Shown: piece after piece, positions 8,982-17,502 of the stretch
Layout of the letters: the number at the start of each line of letters is the position of its first letter
Position numbering within the stretch: position 1 is the stretch's first letter
Assembly: GCF_004087915.1 (NCBI RefSeq)
Contig: NZ_CP035108.1
Coordinates: forward strand, 186,001-250,000
Direction: 5' to 3'
DNA: 64,000 nt
Source: Geovibrio thiophilus
Lineage (GTDB): Bacteria; Chrysiogenota; Deferribacteres; Deferribacterales; Geovibrionaceae
Position numbers and translations under genes: made by a program
The notes under the pieces: model-generated
What the model saw: the letters and a program-made list of their open reading frames with translations, nothing else
Database searches by the model: none
What the model was told of the DNA's origin: nothing

Positions 8982-10361
8982 GTGAAAAGAAATTTTTTTA
9001 TTCTCAATTTTATCACAGCTTTTATTCTCGTCTCCGCCGCCAGTGCTTTCATACTTCATAAAGCGGACATATCAGTCCGCCGGATTATCAATGAACAGAG
9101 AAAGACTGTCCGCGCTCAGATAGGGGATAAGCTGAAAAGCTTCGATCTTTTTATGCTTGTTATGGCAGACAGAATGGAGGAGCGTGCCGGACAAGCCCTG
9201 CGTGAGATAGATGCCGTTCTGGGCGAATCCGCCGCAAAGGGCATTCCCGCTGATCCTGAAACTCTGCGCAGGCTGGCGGATGAAAAGGGTGTGGGGGAGA
9301 TTTATCTCATCAACTCAAACGGAGTGGTTTTCAGCACCTCAAACCGCAGAGAGCAGGGGGTCAGCCTGACAAAAGCCGGAAAGAGTCTGGCTGATTTCAT
9401 AAACTCCCTTTACGGAACCGGAACATTCTCGCACGGAAGACTCAGTGTCGGAATGGTCACGGGCAGACCGGCTATGTTTTCCTACTACAGTCCGAAGGGC
9501 AGCTCATACATTACGGAAACCGCCGTCTATCTTGAAGACTTTATATCCGAAAGCCACGGCAGAAATGTTTACGAGTATTACTTCAGAGACTATTTCAGTG
9601 AACTGGTAAATTCCTGTGCTTATACCCGTAATATAGATGTCTTCACCAAATTCAGCGTTTCCGGCTACTCTCTTTTCAATTTCCGGCGGGAGTTTCCCCT
9701 TGAGCCCTCATCCGCTGACCGCCTGAAAAACGGAGAAATGATAGAGAAAAGGGATGGCGGAAGGCTTTATGAATATTCGGCTTTCAGGCTGAAAAATTCC
9801 GAAGGAGACTTTGCCGAGACATACTATCTGGAGGTTGTTTATGATTTCTCCGGTGTCGGTGATTCGGTAATGAGGTCCGCGTATGCGGCTATTTTTTCGG
9901 TTTTTCTCAGCGGCGTTCTCCTGTTTTTCATGCTGAACTGTCTGACCTCAAAGAAAAAGTGCGCTGAGAGCGGAAACGCTGATTCCGGTTTGAGCCCGAT
10001 TCCGGGTTCCGAGCCGCAGACAGCAGACGGCGGGTCCGGACTTTTCCAGCCGCAGGCGGGTCATAAAGGCTACAGGATACTTCTGGCGGACGATTCGGAG
10101 TACAACAGGTTCGTAACAGAGTCCTATATAGAGGGCTCCGGCTGCGTACTAGACTATGCCGACAGCGGCTTTGCGGCTCTGGAGCTTTTTTCCAAAAACA
10201 GATACGACATGGTGCTTACGGACATTCAGATGCCGAAGATGAACGGGTACGAGCTTACGAAAGAGATACGCGCCTTGGAGGAGAGCACGGGAATGAAGCG
10301 CACTCCGGTTATCGCCATAACCGCCTATGACCTTGAGCGCGAGAGGAGAGCACGGGAATGA
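8982..10361 (+). CDS. Membrane-anchored receiver protein, N-terminal part of a gene split by a 65-bp duplication
   Basis: The protein has an N-terminal membrane helix, a periplasmic sensor region of about 270 residues resembling Cache-type domains, and a second helix near residues 300-320. A linker then leads to a CheY-like receiver (ILLADDSEYNR, phospho-acceptor Asp414 in VLTDIQMPKMNG). No histidine-kinase core lies between membrane and receiver, which is unusual. An exact tandem duplication of 65 bp (10278-10342, repeated from 10343) shifts the frame and ends the ORF after AYDLERERRARE, before receiver beta5. Removing one unit restores a 601-residue sensor-REC-Hpt protein. The stop overlaps the ATG of the downstream fragment (ATGA). 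Whether this is a real allele, a phase switch or an assembly error is open. Confidence 0.85.
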   Translation: MKRNFFILNFITAFILVSAASAFILHKADISVRRIINEQRKTVRAQIGDKLKSFDLFMLVMADRMEERAGQALREIDAVLGESAAKGIPADPETLRRLADEKGVGEIYLINSNGVVFSTSNRREQGVSLTKAGKSLADFINSLYGTGTFSHGRLSVGMVTGRPAMFSYYSPKGSSYITETAVYLEDFISESHGRNVYEYYFRDYFSELVNSCAYTRNIDVFTKFSVSGYSLFNFRREFPLEPSSADRLKNGEMIEKRDGGRLYEYSAFRLKNSEGDFAETYYLEVVYDFSGVGDSVMRSAYAAIFSVFLSGVLLFFMLNCLTSKKKCAESGNADSGLSPIPGSEPQTADGGSGLFQPQAGHKGYRILLADDSEYNRFVTESYIEGSGCVLDYADSGFAALELFSKNRYDMVLTDIQMPKMNGYELTKEIRALEESTGMKRTPVIAITAYDLERERRARE

Positions 10362-10408
10362 AGCGCACTCCGGTTATCGCCATAACCGCCTATGACCTTG
10401 AGCGCGAG
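10278..10408 (+). repeat. Exact 65-bp tandem duplication inside the receiver domain
   Basis: The bases 10278-10343 recur exactly at 10343-10408, an offset of 65 bp. Because 65 is not a multiple of three, the duplication breaks the reading frame. The span 8982-10852 is 1871 bp; minus 65 it is 1806 bp, exactly 602 codons including the stop. Both copies contain the codons for MKRTPVIAITAYDLERE. The second copy's ATG (10358) follows GGAG at a workable distance and so can serve as a new start. Confidence 0.97.
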
Positions 10409-10852
10409 GCGAAGCGATGCCTTGAGGCAGGCTGCGACGCTTACGTTGCCAAGCCGCTGAACAGGGACATGCTGCTGAAAACCATGTCTATCTTCCGTGA
10501 CGGGCAGATAGAAAAGCCCTCAATGCCCGAGGAGGGGGAGGACGGCTTCATCTCTCTGAGTGTGCGCCCTGAATTCGCCGAGGTGACGCCTCTGTTTCTT
10601 AAGGATCTGAAGCAGGCGCCGCAGAAGATACGGGAATTTCTGGAAAAGGATGATTTTGAGTCGATCCAATTCATAGGTCACAGACTCAAGGGCGAGGCAA
10701 AAACATTCGGCTTTGAACCTGTCAGCGATTATGGGCTCTATATTCAGGGAGCCGCCATACGCAGAAACCGTCAGAAGATAGAGGAAACGGCGGAAGCTCT
10801 GAACGAATACGCATCAAAAATAAGGCTTATTTTTGACAAAAAAAGTGTATGA
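10358..10852 (+). CDS. C-terminal receiver fragment plus Hpt domain (downstream part of the split gene)
   Basis: This frame carries the end of the receiver, including the conserved Lys32 of DAYVAKPL, then a linker and an Hpt domain with FIGHRLKGEAK (phospho-acceptor His108). It is the continuation of the upstream ORF after the 65-bp duplication. The ATG at 10358 overlaps the upstream stop as ATGA and has GGAGAG 9-13 bp before it, so translation by re-initiation is plausible. The two fragments could then reassemble into one receiver. If the duplication is an artefact, the true gene is one 601-residue protein. The adaptor gene at 10892 begins 40 bp further on. Confidence 0.85.
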   Translation: MKRTPVIAITAYDLEREAKRCLEAGCDAYVAKPLNRDMLLKTMSIFRDGQIEKPSMPEEGEDGFISLSVRPEFAEVTPLFLKDLKQAPQKIREFLEKDDFESIQFIGHRLKGEAKTFGFEPVSDYGLYIQGAAIRRNRQKIEETAEALNEYASKIRLIFDKKSV

Positions 10853-10891
10853 TTCTGTTCGGAAACAAAGTTGCACTGATACGGAGAATCC

Positions 10892-11926
10892 ATGAGACTA
10901 TTAACAGCAGTTTTTTTAAGCTTAATTATTGCCGGCTGCGGCGGACAGAATCCCGAGCAGACCGAAACCCGCAGAAACGAAGAGAAGCCCGTCGATGTGC
11001 GGACTGCCGTTCTTGAGAAAAGAAGCATACCCGATTATTTTACCCTGCCCGGAACAGTTGAGGCTTGGGAATCTGCCACAGTTTCCGTGGACCTTGCGGG
11101 GACAGTGATAAAAACCTACGCAGAGGAAGGGGAAAAGTTAACCAAGGGCTCCTCCGTCATCAGTCTTGACACATCCACTTATAAAGCCGCCGCGGACAAC
11201 AGCAGGGCGACTCTCGCGCTTGCCGAGAAGGAATATGCCCGCGCTAAGCTTCTCTACGAAAGCGACGCTGTGAGCAAGCAGACCTATGATCAGGCGCTTG
11301 CAGCTCTGGAGCAGGCGGACGCTGATCTCCGCTACAGCGAGGCGCAGCTGGGGAAGGCGGTGCTGAAAAGCCCCATAACCGGCTGGCTGGACAGACGCTA
11401 TATTGACACAGGTGAATATGTCGCCCCGGGTGATCCGGTCGCGGTCATAGTTAACACTGACAGGATGCGGCTCATTGTCGATGTGCCTGAGAAGGATGTG
11501 CGTTTCCTTAAAGAGGGAACGGAGGTTGAGCTCTTCGAGGCACAGGTGAATAAGGACGGAGCGGAATACAAAGGGAAAGTGCTTCACGTTGCAAAGCAGG
11601 CGGAAGCCGCCACCAAGACCTACAGAGTGAAGCTTGAGATAACCGGCGGCAAAGAAAAGCTCCGCCCGGGGATGATAATCCGCGCAAGGTTTCTCCGCAG
11701 GGAGTTTGCGGATGTGTTTGTCATTCCTGTTTTCAGCGTTGTGGATAAACAGGAAGGCAAGGTGGTCTTTGTGGAAAAAGACGGCAGAGCCGTACAGATT
11801 CCCGTTGCTGTTTCCGCCGTAGTCGGGGAAAACGCCGTGATAGAAAACGGGCTCAACGCAGGAGACAGGCTGATTATAAAGGGTCAGCAGTTTGTGGCTG
11901 ACGGTTCAAAGGTTCAGGCGGAGTAA
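10892..11926 (+). CDS. RND periplasmic adaptor lipoprotein (second pump)
   Basis: The 344-residue protein begins with a lipobox (LSLIIAGCGG, acylated Cys17). Then come the adaptor elements: an N-terminal lipoyl half (VDLAGTVIKTYAEEGEKL), a short alpha-hairpin with YARAKLLYESDAVSKQTYDQ, the second lipoyl half (SPITGWLDRRYIDTGEYVAPG) and C-terminal barrel domains. It belongs to the RND/HlyD adaptor family. The permease gene follows after six bases, so the pair is one unit. It differs clearly from the adaptor at 2265-3356. Confidence 0.94.
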   Translation: MRLLTAVFLSLIIAGCGGQNPEQTETRRNEEKPVDVRTAVLEKRSIPDYFTLPGTVEAWESATVSVDLAGTVIKTYAEEGEKLTKGSSVISLDTSTYKAAADNSRATLALAEKEYARAKLLYESDAVSKQTYDQALAALEQADADLRYSEAQLGKAVLKSPITGWLDRRYIDTGEYVAPGDPVAVIVNTDRMRLIVDVPEKDVRFLKEGTEVELFEAQVNKDGAEYKGKVLHVAKQAEAATKTYRVKLEITGGKEKLRPGMIIRARFLRREFADVFVIPVFSVVDKQEGKVVFVEKDGRAVQIPVAVSAVVGENAVIENGLNAGDRLIIKGQQFVADGSKVQAE

Positions 11927-11932
11927 TATTTT

Positions 11933-14900
11933 ATGCTTATCACTGACGCCGCCTTAAAAAGAAAAAGCACGGTCTTTGTGCTGATGATTCTGTTTATAAT
12001 CGTCGGCTTGTATTCATACATCACCCTCCCCCGTGAATCGGATCCGGACATTACCATACCTTACGTGCTCGTGGTTACGGAGTATGAGGGAGTTGCTCCG
12101 GAGGATATTGAGAGTCTTATCACTCTTCCCATTGAGCGCAAGCTTAAGGGGATCAAGAATGTTAAAGAGATAAGAGCCACAAGCTCCGAAGGGGCTTCGA
12201 TAATCGTTGTGGAGTTCATAGCCGATACCGATATAGACAACGCCATGCAGTGGGTTCGGGACAAGGTTGATCAGGCGAAGGGAGACCTGCCGACGGATCT
12301 TGAGAATGATCCAATGATCATGGAGATCAATCTTTCCGAGTTTCCCATAATGAAGGTCGCCATCCACGGAGATGTGCCCGAATACATCCTTAAGGAGGTC
12401 GCGGAAGATCTCAAGGATGAACTTGAAAGCGTTCAGGGAGTGCTTGAGGTCGTCATTAACGGCGGGCGTGAGCGGGAGATCCGTGTTGTTTTCGATCAGG
12501 AGCGCCTCACCGCCTACGGGCTTTCCTTCAGCGAGATAGCCTCTGCTGTCCAGAGGGAGAATGTCAACATCCCCGGCGGAACAATGGATATGGGCGGCGG
12601 AAAATATCTGCTGCGCATCCCGGGCGAGTTCAAGGATCCGGCGATAATCGACAATCTCGTGCTTCTTTCCAGAAACGGCAAGCCGATCTATCTAAAGGAT
12701 GTCGCTCATGTGGAGGACACATTTGAGGATCGTGAGAGCTACTCCCGTCTCAACGGCGATTTGGCAGTTTCAATTGAGATAAAGAAGCGTGCCGGCGAAA
12801 ATATAATAGAAGTTTCAGACCATGTTAAGGCTATTCTTGAGATAGCCCGCACCCTTGTTCCCGCCGGCGTGAGCCTTACCGTGACCGAAGACCAGTCGGA
12901 CGACATAAGGCTTATGGTTGAGGAGCTTGAGAACAACATAATGTCCGGTCTTGTGCTTGTGGTGCTTGTGCTGTTCATGTTTCTGGGCAAAAGAAGCTCG
13001 TTTTTCGTCGCCGCGGCAATACCGTTTTCCATGCTGCTGTCATTTGCGGTGCTTCAGATAATGGGAATCACGCTGAACATGGTTGTTCTTTTCAGCCTCA
13101 TCCTTGCTCTGGGCATGCTTGTGGATAACGCCATAGTTATTGTGGAAAACATCTACCGCCACATACAGGAGGGCAGGGAGAAGAATGAGGCTGTGTCAAT
13201 AGCGGCCTCCGAGGTTGGCTGGCCTATCATAAGCTCAACCGTGACAACGCTCTGCGCATTTGCGCCCATGCTCTTCTGGCCGGATATAATGGGAGAGTTC
13301 ATGAAGTTTCTCCCCCTTACGCTGATAATAACCCTTACCTCTTCGCTGTTTGTGGCGCTGGTGTTCAATCCCGTGATATGCGCTGTTTTCATGTCCGGTA
13401 AAAAGGACAAAGCGTACGAAGACGATGGAAAGGACTCACTTTTTATGCGGATGTATCTGAAAAGTCTGGACTTCTCTCTGCGACGCAGATGGGTTGCGGT
13501 CTTAGGAGCATTCGGCGGAATGCTTGTGATACTTATGCTGTTCGGCGCCTTTAACAGCGGTGTGGAGCTCTTCCCCGACGCTCAGCCGAAAAGGGCTTAC
13601 GTGGGCGTAAAGGCTCCCGAAGGAACAAGGCTTGAAGTGACAGACAGTTACGTGAACATAGTCGAGCAGATGGTGATGGCTGAGCCGGACGTGAAATACA
13701 TCATAGCTGACAGCGGCATAACCCCCAGCGGAGAGGAGGGCTCCAGCAGACTCTCAAACCACGGGCGGGTGAGCATCCGCTTCCATGAAAAGGATGACCG
13801 TGAAGGGAACAGCAGTGATGTTCTGGACAGGCTGAGGGAAAAATTACAGTTTTTTCCCGGAGCCGAGATAAAGGTTGAGAAAGAAGAGAACGGACCGCCT
13901 GTGGGCGATCCTGTGAGCATAGAGATAGGCGGAGAGGACGTGAATATCCTTGAGCGTCTGACGAATCAGGTAAAGGCTGAGGTGAAGGAAGTCTACGGCA
14001 TAGTGGATCTCAAGGACAATCTAGTGAAGTCCAAGCCTGAGATAAGGGTGCGTGTGGACAGGGAAAAGGCGGCTCTTCTGGGGCTTTCCACCTCTGATAT
14101 ATCGTACACCCTCAAGGCTGCCATAGGCGGGTACAAGCTCGGAGTATACCGTGAGGGGGACGATGAGTACGATATTATCGCCCGTCTGCCGGAGGATAGA
14201 AGAAGGAGCGTGGCGGATATAGCGAACCTTCTTGTGCCCAACTCAAACGGAGATCCCGTGCCCCTGTCGGAGATCGCAAAGGTCGAGACAGGCACAGGCT
14301 ACGGCTCCATCAAGCGCAAGGACGGTAAAAGAGTCGTGACGGTCAGCGCCGGAGTTGAGGGACGCAACAGCAACGATGCTCTGCATGAGATTATGCAGAA
14401 GGTTGCCAAAGTGGAGCTGCCGAACGGTTACAGCATAAAATATTCCGGCGAACAGGAGGAGCAGCAGAAGGCTACGGCTTTTCTCGGAAAGGCTTTCATT
14501 GTGGCGCTGTTTCTGATCGCTCTGGTGCTTGTGACTCAGTTCAACTCCATACGCCAGTCGGGAATAGTGCTTACCTCTGTGGTGCTTTCGCTCTCTGGCG
14601 TGCTTATGGGGCTTTTGATAATGCGGATGCCCTTCGGGATAATAATGACCGGTGTCGGCGTTATCTCCCTTGCCGGAGTGGTGGTTAACAACGCAATAGT
14701 GCTGATAGACTACGCCAACCAGCTCCGCGCGTCGGGTATGGAACCTGATGAGGCAATACGCACAGCGGGCAGGACACGTCTGCGTCCGGTGCTTCTCACC
14801 GCTGTGACGACAATCCTCGGCATGCTTCCTATGGCGACAGGCATAAGCTTCAGCTTCAGAAGGCTTGCGTGGGAAATAGGTTCGGAAACGGCTGAATGGT

Positions 14901-15022
14901 GGAGCTCAATGGCGGTTGCGATAATCTTCGGTCTCGGCTTTGCGACGGTGCTCACGCTGATCGTTGTTCCGGTTCTGTATTCGTACGCGTCAGCAGGACT
15001 TTTCAGAAGGAAGAAAGCCTGA
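11933..15022 (+). CDS. RND efflux permease (AcrB/HAE1 superfamily), complete
   Basis: The 1029-residue length and two-fold repeat are typical of RND pumps. A first helix and porter half are followed by TM2-TM6 with the signature LVDNAIVIVENIYRH (about residue 400), then the second helix, second porter half and a C-terminal bundle with GVVVNNAIVLIDYANQLR. It should pump compounds from the periplasm or outer leaflet, driven by protons. It is coupled to the lipoprotein adaptor upstream. No tolC lies in this locus; the TolC at 3462-4790 is a candidate partner. It ends one base before the convergent MocR gene. Confidence 0.95.
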   Translation: MLITDAALKRKSTVFVLMILFIIVGLYSYITLPRESDPDITIPYVLVVTEYEGVAPEDIESLITLPIERKLKGIKNVKEIRATSSEGASIIVVEFIADTDIDNAMQWVRDKVDQAKGDLPTDLENDPMIMEINLSEFPIMKVAIHGDVPEYILKEVAEDLKDELESVQGVLEVVINGGREREIRVVFDQERLTAYGLSFSEIASAVQRENVNIPGGTMDMGGGKYLLRIPGEFKDPAIIDNLVLLSRNGKPIYLKDVAHVEDTFEDRESYSRLNGDLAVSIEIKKRAGENIIEVSDHVKAILEIARTLVPAGVSLTVTEDQSDDIRLMVEELENNIMSGLVLVVLVLFMFLGKRSSFFVAAAIPFSMLLSFAVLQIMGITLNMVVLFSLILALGMLVDNAIVIVENIYRHIQEGREKNEAVSIAASEVGWPIISSTVTTLCAFAPMLFWPDIMGEFMKFLPLTLIITLTSSLFVALVFNPVICAVFMSGKKDKAYEDDGKDSLFMRMYLKSLDFSLRRRWVAVLGAFGGMLVILMLFGAFNSGVELFPDAQPKRAYVGVKAPEGTRLEVTDSYVNIVEQMVMAEPDVKYIIADSGITPSGEEGSSRLSNHGRVSIRFHEKDDREGNSSDVLDRLREKLQFFPGAEIKVEKEENGPPVGDPVSIEIGGEDVNILERLTNQVKAEVKEVYGIVDLKDNLVKSKPEIRVRVDREKAALLGLSTSDISYTLKAAIGGYKLGVYREGDDEYDIIARLPEDRRRSVADIANLLVPNSNGDPVPLSEIAKVETGTGYGSIKRKDGKRVVTVSAGVEGRNSNDALHEIMQKVAKVELPNGYSIKYSGEQEEQQKATAFLGKAFIVALFLIALVLVTQFNSIRQSGIVLTSVVLSLSGVLMGLLIMRMPFGIIMTGVGVISLAGVVVNNAIVLIDYANQLRASGMEPDEAIRTAGRTRLRPVLLTAVTTILGMLPMATGISFSFRRLAWEIGSETAEWWSSMAVAIIFGLGFATVLTLIVVPVLYSYASAGLFRRKKA

Positions 15023-15023
15023 T

Positions 15024-16457
15024 TCAGGCTCCGCCGCCTGACAGTCCTGCCGCCATGGCGCCCAGCTTTCTAAGGGCGTCAATGTGTTTTTTATCCAGAG
15101 GACTGCCGCAGTTCAGGCGGATGAAGTTTCTGTATCTGTCCTGAGCCGTGAAGAGGAAGCCCGGAACTATGCCTATCCCCTCCTTCATCGCAGCTTCATA
15201 GAGCCGGAACGAATCAACGGTCTCAGGCAGCTCCATCCAGAGGATATATCCGCCCTTGGGGTTTGAGGCTCTTGTCCCCTCGGGGAAAAACTCCATAACA
15301 TATGAGCGGTAAGCCGCGACCTGATTGCGGTACATTCTTCTGACCCTGTTAAGGTACCTGCTGTATTTGCCCGAAAGGAGATAGTCAGACAGGGCGAGCT
15401 GAAGCAGACGGGAGGTGTCTAGAACTGTGGAGATTTTCTTATCCATTACCTCCTTGTAATATCTGCCGGGGCAGATCCATCCGACCCTGAATGACGGCGA
15501 TATTGTTTTTGTGAATGAGGACAGGTAGATCACGTTTCCGTCCTTATCAAAAGAGGAGAGGCATTTCGGTCTGTGCCCTTCGTGGCAGAGCTCGCCGTAT
15601 ACGTCATCCTCTATTACGGGAACATTTTTCGCGGCGCAGATTTCCACTATTCTTTTCTTATCCTCATTCGGGAGTATGCCGCCCAGCGGGTTGCTGAAAT
15701 TCGGCTGAATGAGCAGCGCCTTCACATCGTATTTATCCAGAGCGTCCTTCAGCCTGTCCGGATCCATGCCGCAATCAGGGCGTGAGGGCACTTCTATAAC
15801 GTACATTCCCATTGATTCCAGAGCGTGGAGATGTCCGAAATGAAGGGGTGACTCAACAGCTATACAGTCGCCGGGCTTCGCCACCACACGCAGTATGTGG
15901 CTGAGGCTTTCAGTGGCTCCGGTAGTTATTATTATTTCGTTCGGAGAAATCTCAAGTCCGGCGGAAAGCATCTGCATGGAGATACAGCTTCTCAGCTGGG
16001 CATTGCCTCTGAAAATTTCAAATGAGTTAAAGTCCGGGTTGTGGTTGAGTATATGCTTCATGGTTTTGGCTAGCTCTGCGGAAGGGAGCATGGACAGGCA
16101 TGGGGAAGCACCGCCGAACTGAATGAGGCTTCTGTCCGCCATGGCGTTGCAGACATTGTATATCATGCTGAATTTATCCACACGGGCGACGGTGATTTTT
16201 TTCTCCGCTGAGATTTCAAGGCTCGGTATAGAGTTGTCCGCGGAAACATAAAACCCTGACTGCGGGCGTGATTCCAAAACACCCTGACGCTCAAGCTCAA
16301 CATACGCCTTCATTATTGTGGAGACGCTTAAGCCCGCGTCCGTGCTCATTTTCCTGATTGAGGGAACCTTGTCCCCTGTTTTCAGCCCGTTTTCAGAGAT
16401 GATCTTTTTTATGAGGCTCTGCACCTCTTCGTATTTATAAACATTCTGCTGTTCCAT
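15024..16457 (-). CDS. MocR-family regulator (GntR winged helix fused to an aminotransferase fold)
   Basis: The 477-residue protein starts with a GntR DNA-binding domain (GDKVPSIRKMSTDAGLSVST, residues about 27-46). It continues as a fold-type-I aminotransferase with the PLP-lysine region SSFTKTISPSFRVGW and the NFSNPLGG motif that contacts the cofactor. MocR proteins bind PLP and control transporters or vitamin B6 and amino-acid genes, usually from divergent promoters. The divergent neighbour is the DUF2917 gene, and a 9-bp-arm dyad with extra ACTGT half-sites sits between them. The target is therefore probably that gene or autoregulation. Confidence 0.93.
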   Translation of the reverse strand: MEQQNVYKYEEVQSLIKKIISENGLKTGDKVPSIRKMSTDAGLSVSTIMKAYVELERQGVLESRPQSGFYVSADNSIPSLEISAEKKITVARVDKFSMIYNVCNAMADRSLIQFGGASPCLSMLPSAELAKTMKHILNHNPDFNSFEIFRGNAQLRSCISMQMLSAGLEISPNEIIITTGATESLSHILRVVAKPGDCIAVESPLHFGHLHALESMGMYVIEVPSRPDCGMDPDRLKDALDKYDVKALLIQPNFSNPLGGILPNEDKKRIVEICAAKNVPVIEDDVYGELCHEGHRPKCLSSFDKDGNVIYLSSFTKTISPSFRVGWICPGRYYKEVMDKKISTVLDTSRLLQLALSDYLLSGKYSRYLNRVRRMYRNQVAAYRSYVMEFFPEGTRASNPKGGYILWMELPETVDSFRLYEAAMKEGIGIVPGFLFTAQDRYRNFIRLNCGSPLDKKHIDALRKLGAMAAGLSGGGA

Positions 16458-16498
16458 AAATTGCCTCGCGCTGAAAACTGTTATGTGTTCATTTCTAA

Positions 16499-16528
16499 AA
16501 AACTGTAACTGTTATTGTGTACAGTTTT
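16499..16528. promoter_or_regulatory. Candidate MocR operator in the divergent promoter region
   Basis: A perfect inverted repeat of AAAACTGTA (16499-16507) and TACAGTTTT (16520-16528) lies 41 bp from the MocR start and 53 bp from the DUF2917 start. Further ACTGTTA half-sites occur at about 16476 and 16508. Several direct and inverted half-sites between divergent genes are typical of MocR/GntR operators. Confidence 0.6.
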
Positions 16529-16581
16529 ATTATATTTATTCTCAAGGGTAAAGATAAAAATAACGCAGGGAGGGCGCGGAG

Positions 16582-16806
16582 ATGAGCGTGAAAAGTTTTA
16601 AGATGACTCTGGGGAAAGATAAAATGATGTCAGTCAACGGCGCAAAAAGCGCAAGTCTTTCCTGCGAAAAGGGGAAGCTGTGGATAACCGGAACCAGAGA
16701 AGGCGATCTTATGGTCGACTGCGGACAGAAGATCAGGCTCCGTCCGGTGGATGCTCTGGTGATTCAGAGCATGGATGATTCGCTGTTTACTATGGATGTG
16801 AAATAA
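16582..16806 (+). CDS. DUF2917-family small protein
   Basis: This is a 74-residue soluble protein. Its core (GKLWITGTREGDLMVDCGQKI, then RLRPVDALVIQ) matches the beta-strand pattern of DUF2917 proteins, a small cupin-like family of unknown function often found beside MocR/GntR regulators. Translation starts at an ATG with GGAGGGCGCGGAG upstream. It is divergent from the MocR gene and is its probable regulatory target. Confidence 0.75.
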   Translation: MSVKSFKMTLGKDKMMSVNGAKSASLSCEKGKLWITGTREGDLMVDCGQKIRLRPVDALVIQSMDDSLFTMDVK

Positions 16807-16809
16807 TTA

Positions 16810-16980
16810 TCAGCCGCCGGAGCTGATGCGATCTGCTGTTTCTGCGGCGCTGCATCCTTTTTTCATGGCGGAGCAGCCTCCGCAGGAGCCGCCGCACCCG
16901 TCTGCCGGTTTTGTGTAGTGTCTGTAAAGGTAAACTGCGGCTGCGGTTATTATCGCCGCGGTTATTATCATATCTGCCAT
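16810..16980 (-). CDS. FeoB-associated Cys-rich membrane protein (56 aa)
   Basis: Reading the reverse strand from ATG 16980 gives a 56-residue protein. A single membrane helix (MADMIITAAIITAAAVYLY) is followed by a short basic segment and a Cys/Gly cluster with DGCGGSCGGCSAMKKGC. This is the layout of the small FeoB-associated Cys-rich proteins, thought to help ferrous iron uptake. It lies 10 bp downstream of feoA in the same direction. No feoB is present nearby, so either FeoB is encoded elsewhere or the pair has another role. Confidence 0.8.
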   Translation of the reverse strand: MADMIITAAIITAAAVYLYRHYTKPADGCGGSCGGCSAMKKGCSAAETADRISSGG

Positions 16981-16990
16981 TTTTCCCTTC

Positions 16991-17275
16991 TTATCTGTGT
17001 CTGCCGTGCCTGTGTCTGCACGGTGTAATGTTTATTTTACTGGATAGGTTCCCGCATATGCAGAGCCTGTTCCCTTCGAGATCCACCGTGAGGTTTCCGT
17101 CGCCGGCATCCTCAACAATTTCAAGAGTGCGCCCTTTTATGAAGCCGAAGTCAATGAGCCTGCGCACGGACTGTCTGTCACAGCATTTGCAGAAGCCGGC
17201 TATTTCGCACTTCTCCCCTTTTTTCGCGTCGGCAAGGCATATAGTGCCTTCTGCCGTAATAAAGTTGCTGCACAT
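16991..17275 (-). CDS. feoA: FeoA-like SH3-fold protein, Cys-rich
   Basis: The 94-residue protein has the FeoA core (VRRLIDFGFIKGRTLEIVEDAG, then LTVDLEGNRLCICGNLSSKI). The usual first strand is followed by a Cys-rich insertion, EIAGFCKCCDRQS. The C-terminus ends in a His/Arg string (CRHRHGRHR). FeoA proteins assist the ferrous-iron channel FeoB. The extra cysteines and histidines suggest metal binding. The gene is transcribed with the FeoB-associated small protein and is divergent from fur across 227 bp of AT-rich DNA. Missing feoB is the odd point. Confidence 0.82.
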   Translation of the reverse strand: MCSNFITAEGTICLADAKKGEKCEIAGFCKCCDRQSVRRLIDFGFIKGRTLEIVEDAGDGNLTVDLEGNRLCICGNLSSKINITPCRHRHGRHR

Positions 17276-17502
17276 TTAACACCCCGGACGGGCTTAGAAC
17301 CCAGTTGTATAGTATTATATTGTAATCCATTAACATAGTTTGTCAATGTGAACATCATAAGCGCTGAAGAACCTGTCATTGAAATGTTTTTTCTAAAAAG
17401 GTCAGACCGTAAAAAAATATTGATTATTTTTACTAAAACTAATAAGTTTTTTATAGAGGCTGTTGATATGCGGTCTTAATACACAAGAAGACGGTTGTTA
17501 TT

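Noticed and set aside
17276-17502. Fur box between feoA and fur
   Set aside because: The gap is AT-rich with loose similarity only; no 19-bp dyad of acceptable quality was found.
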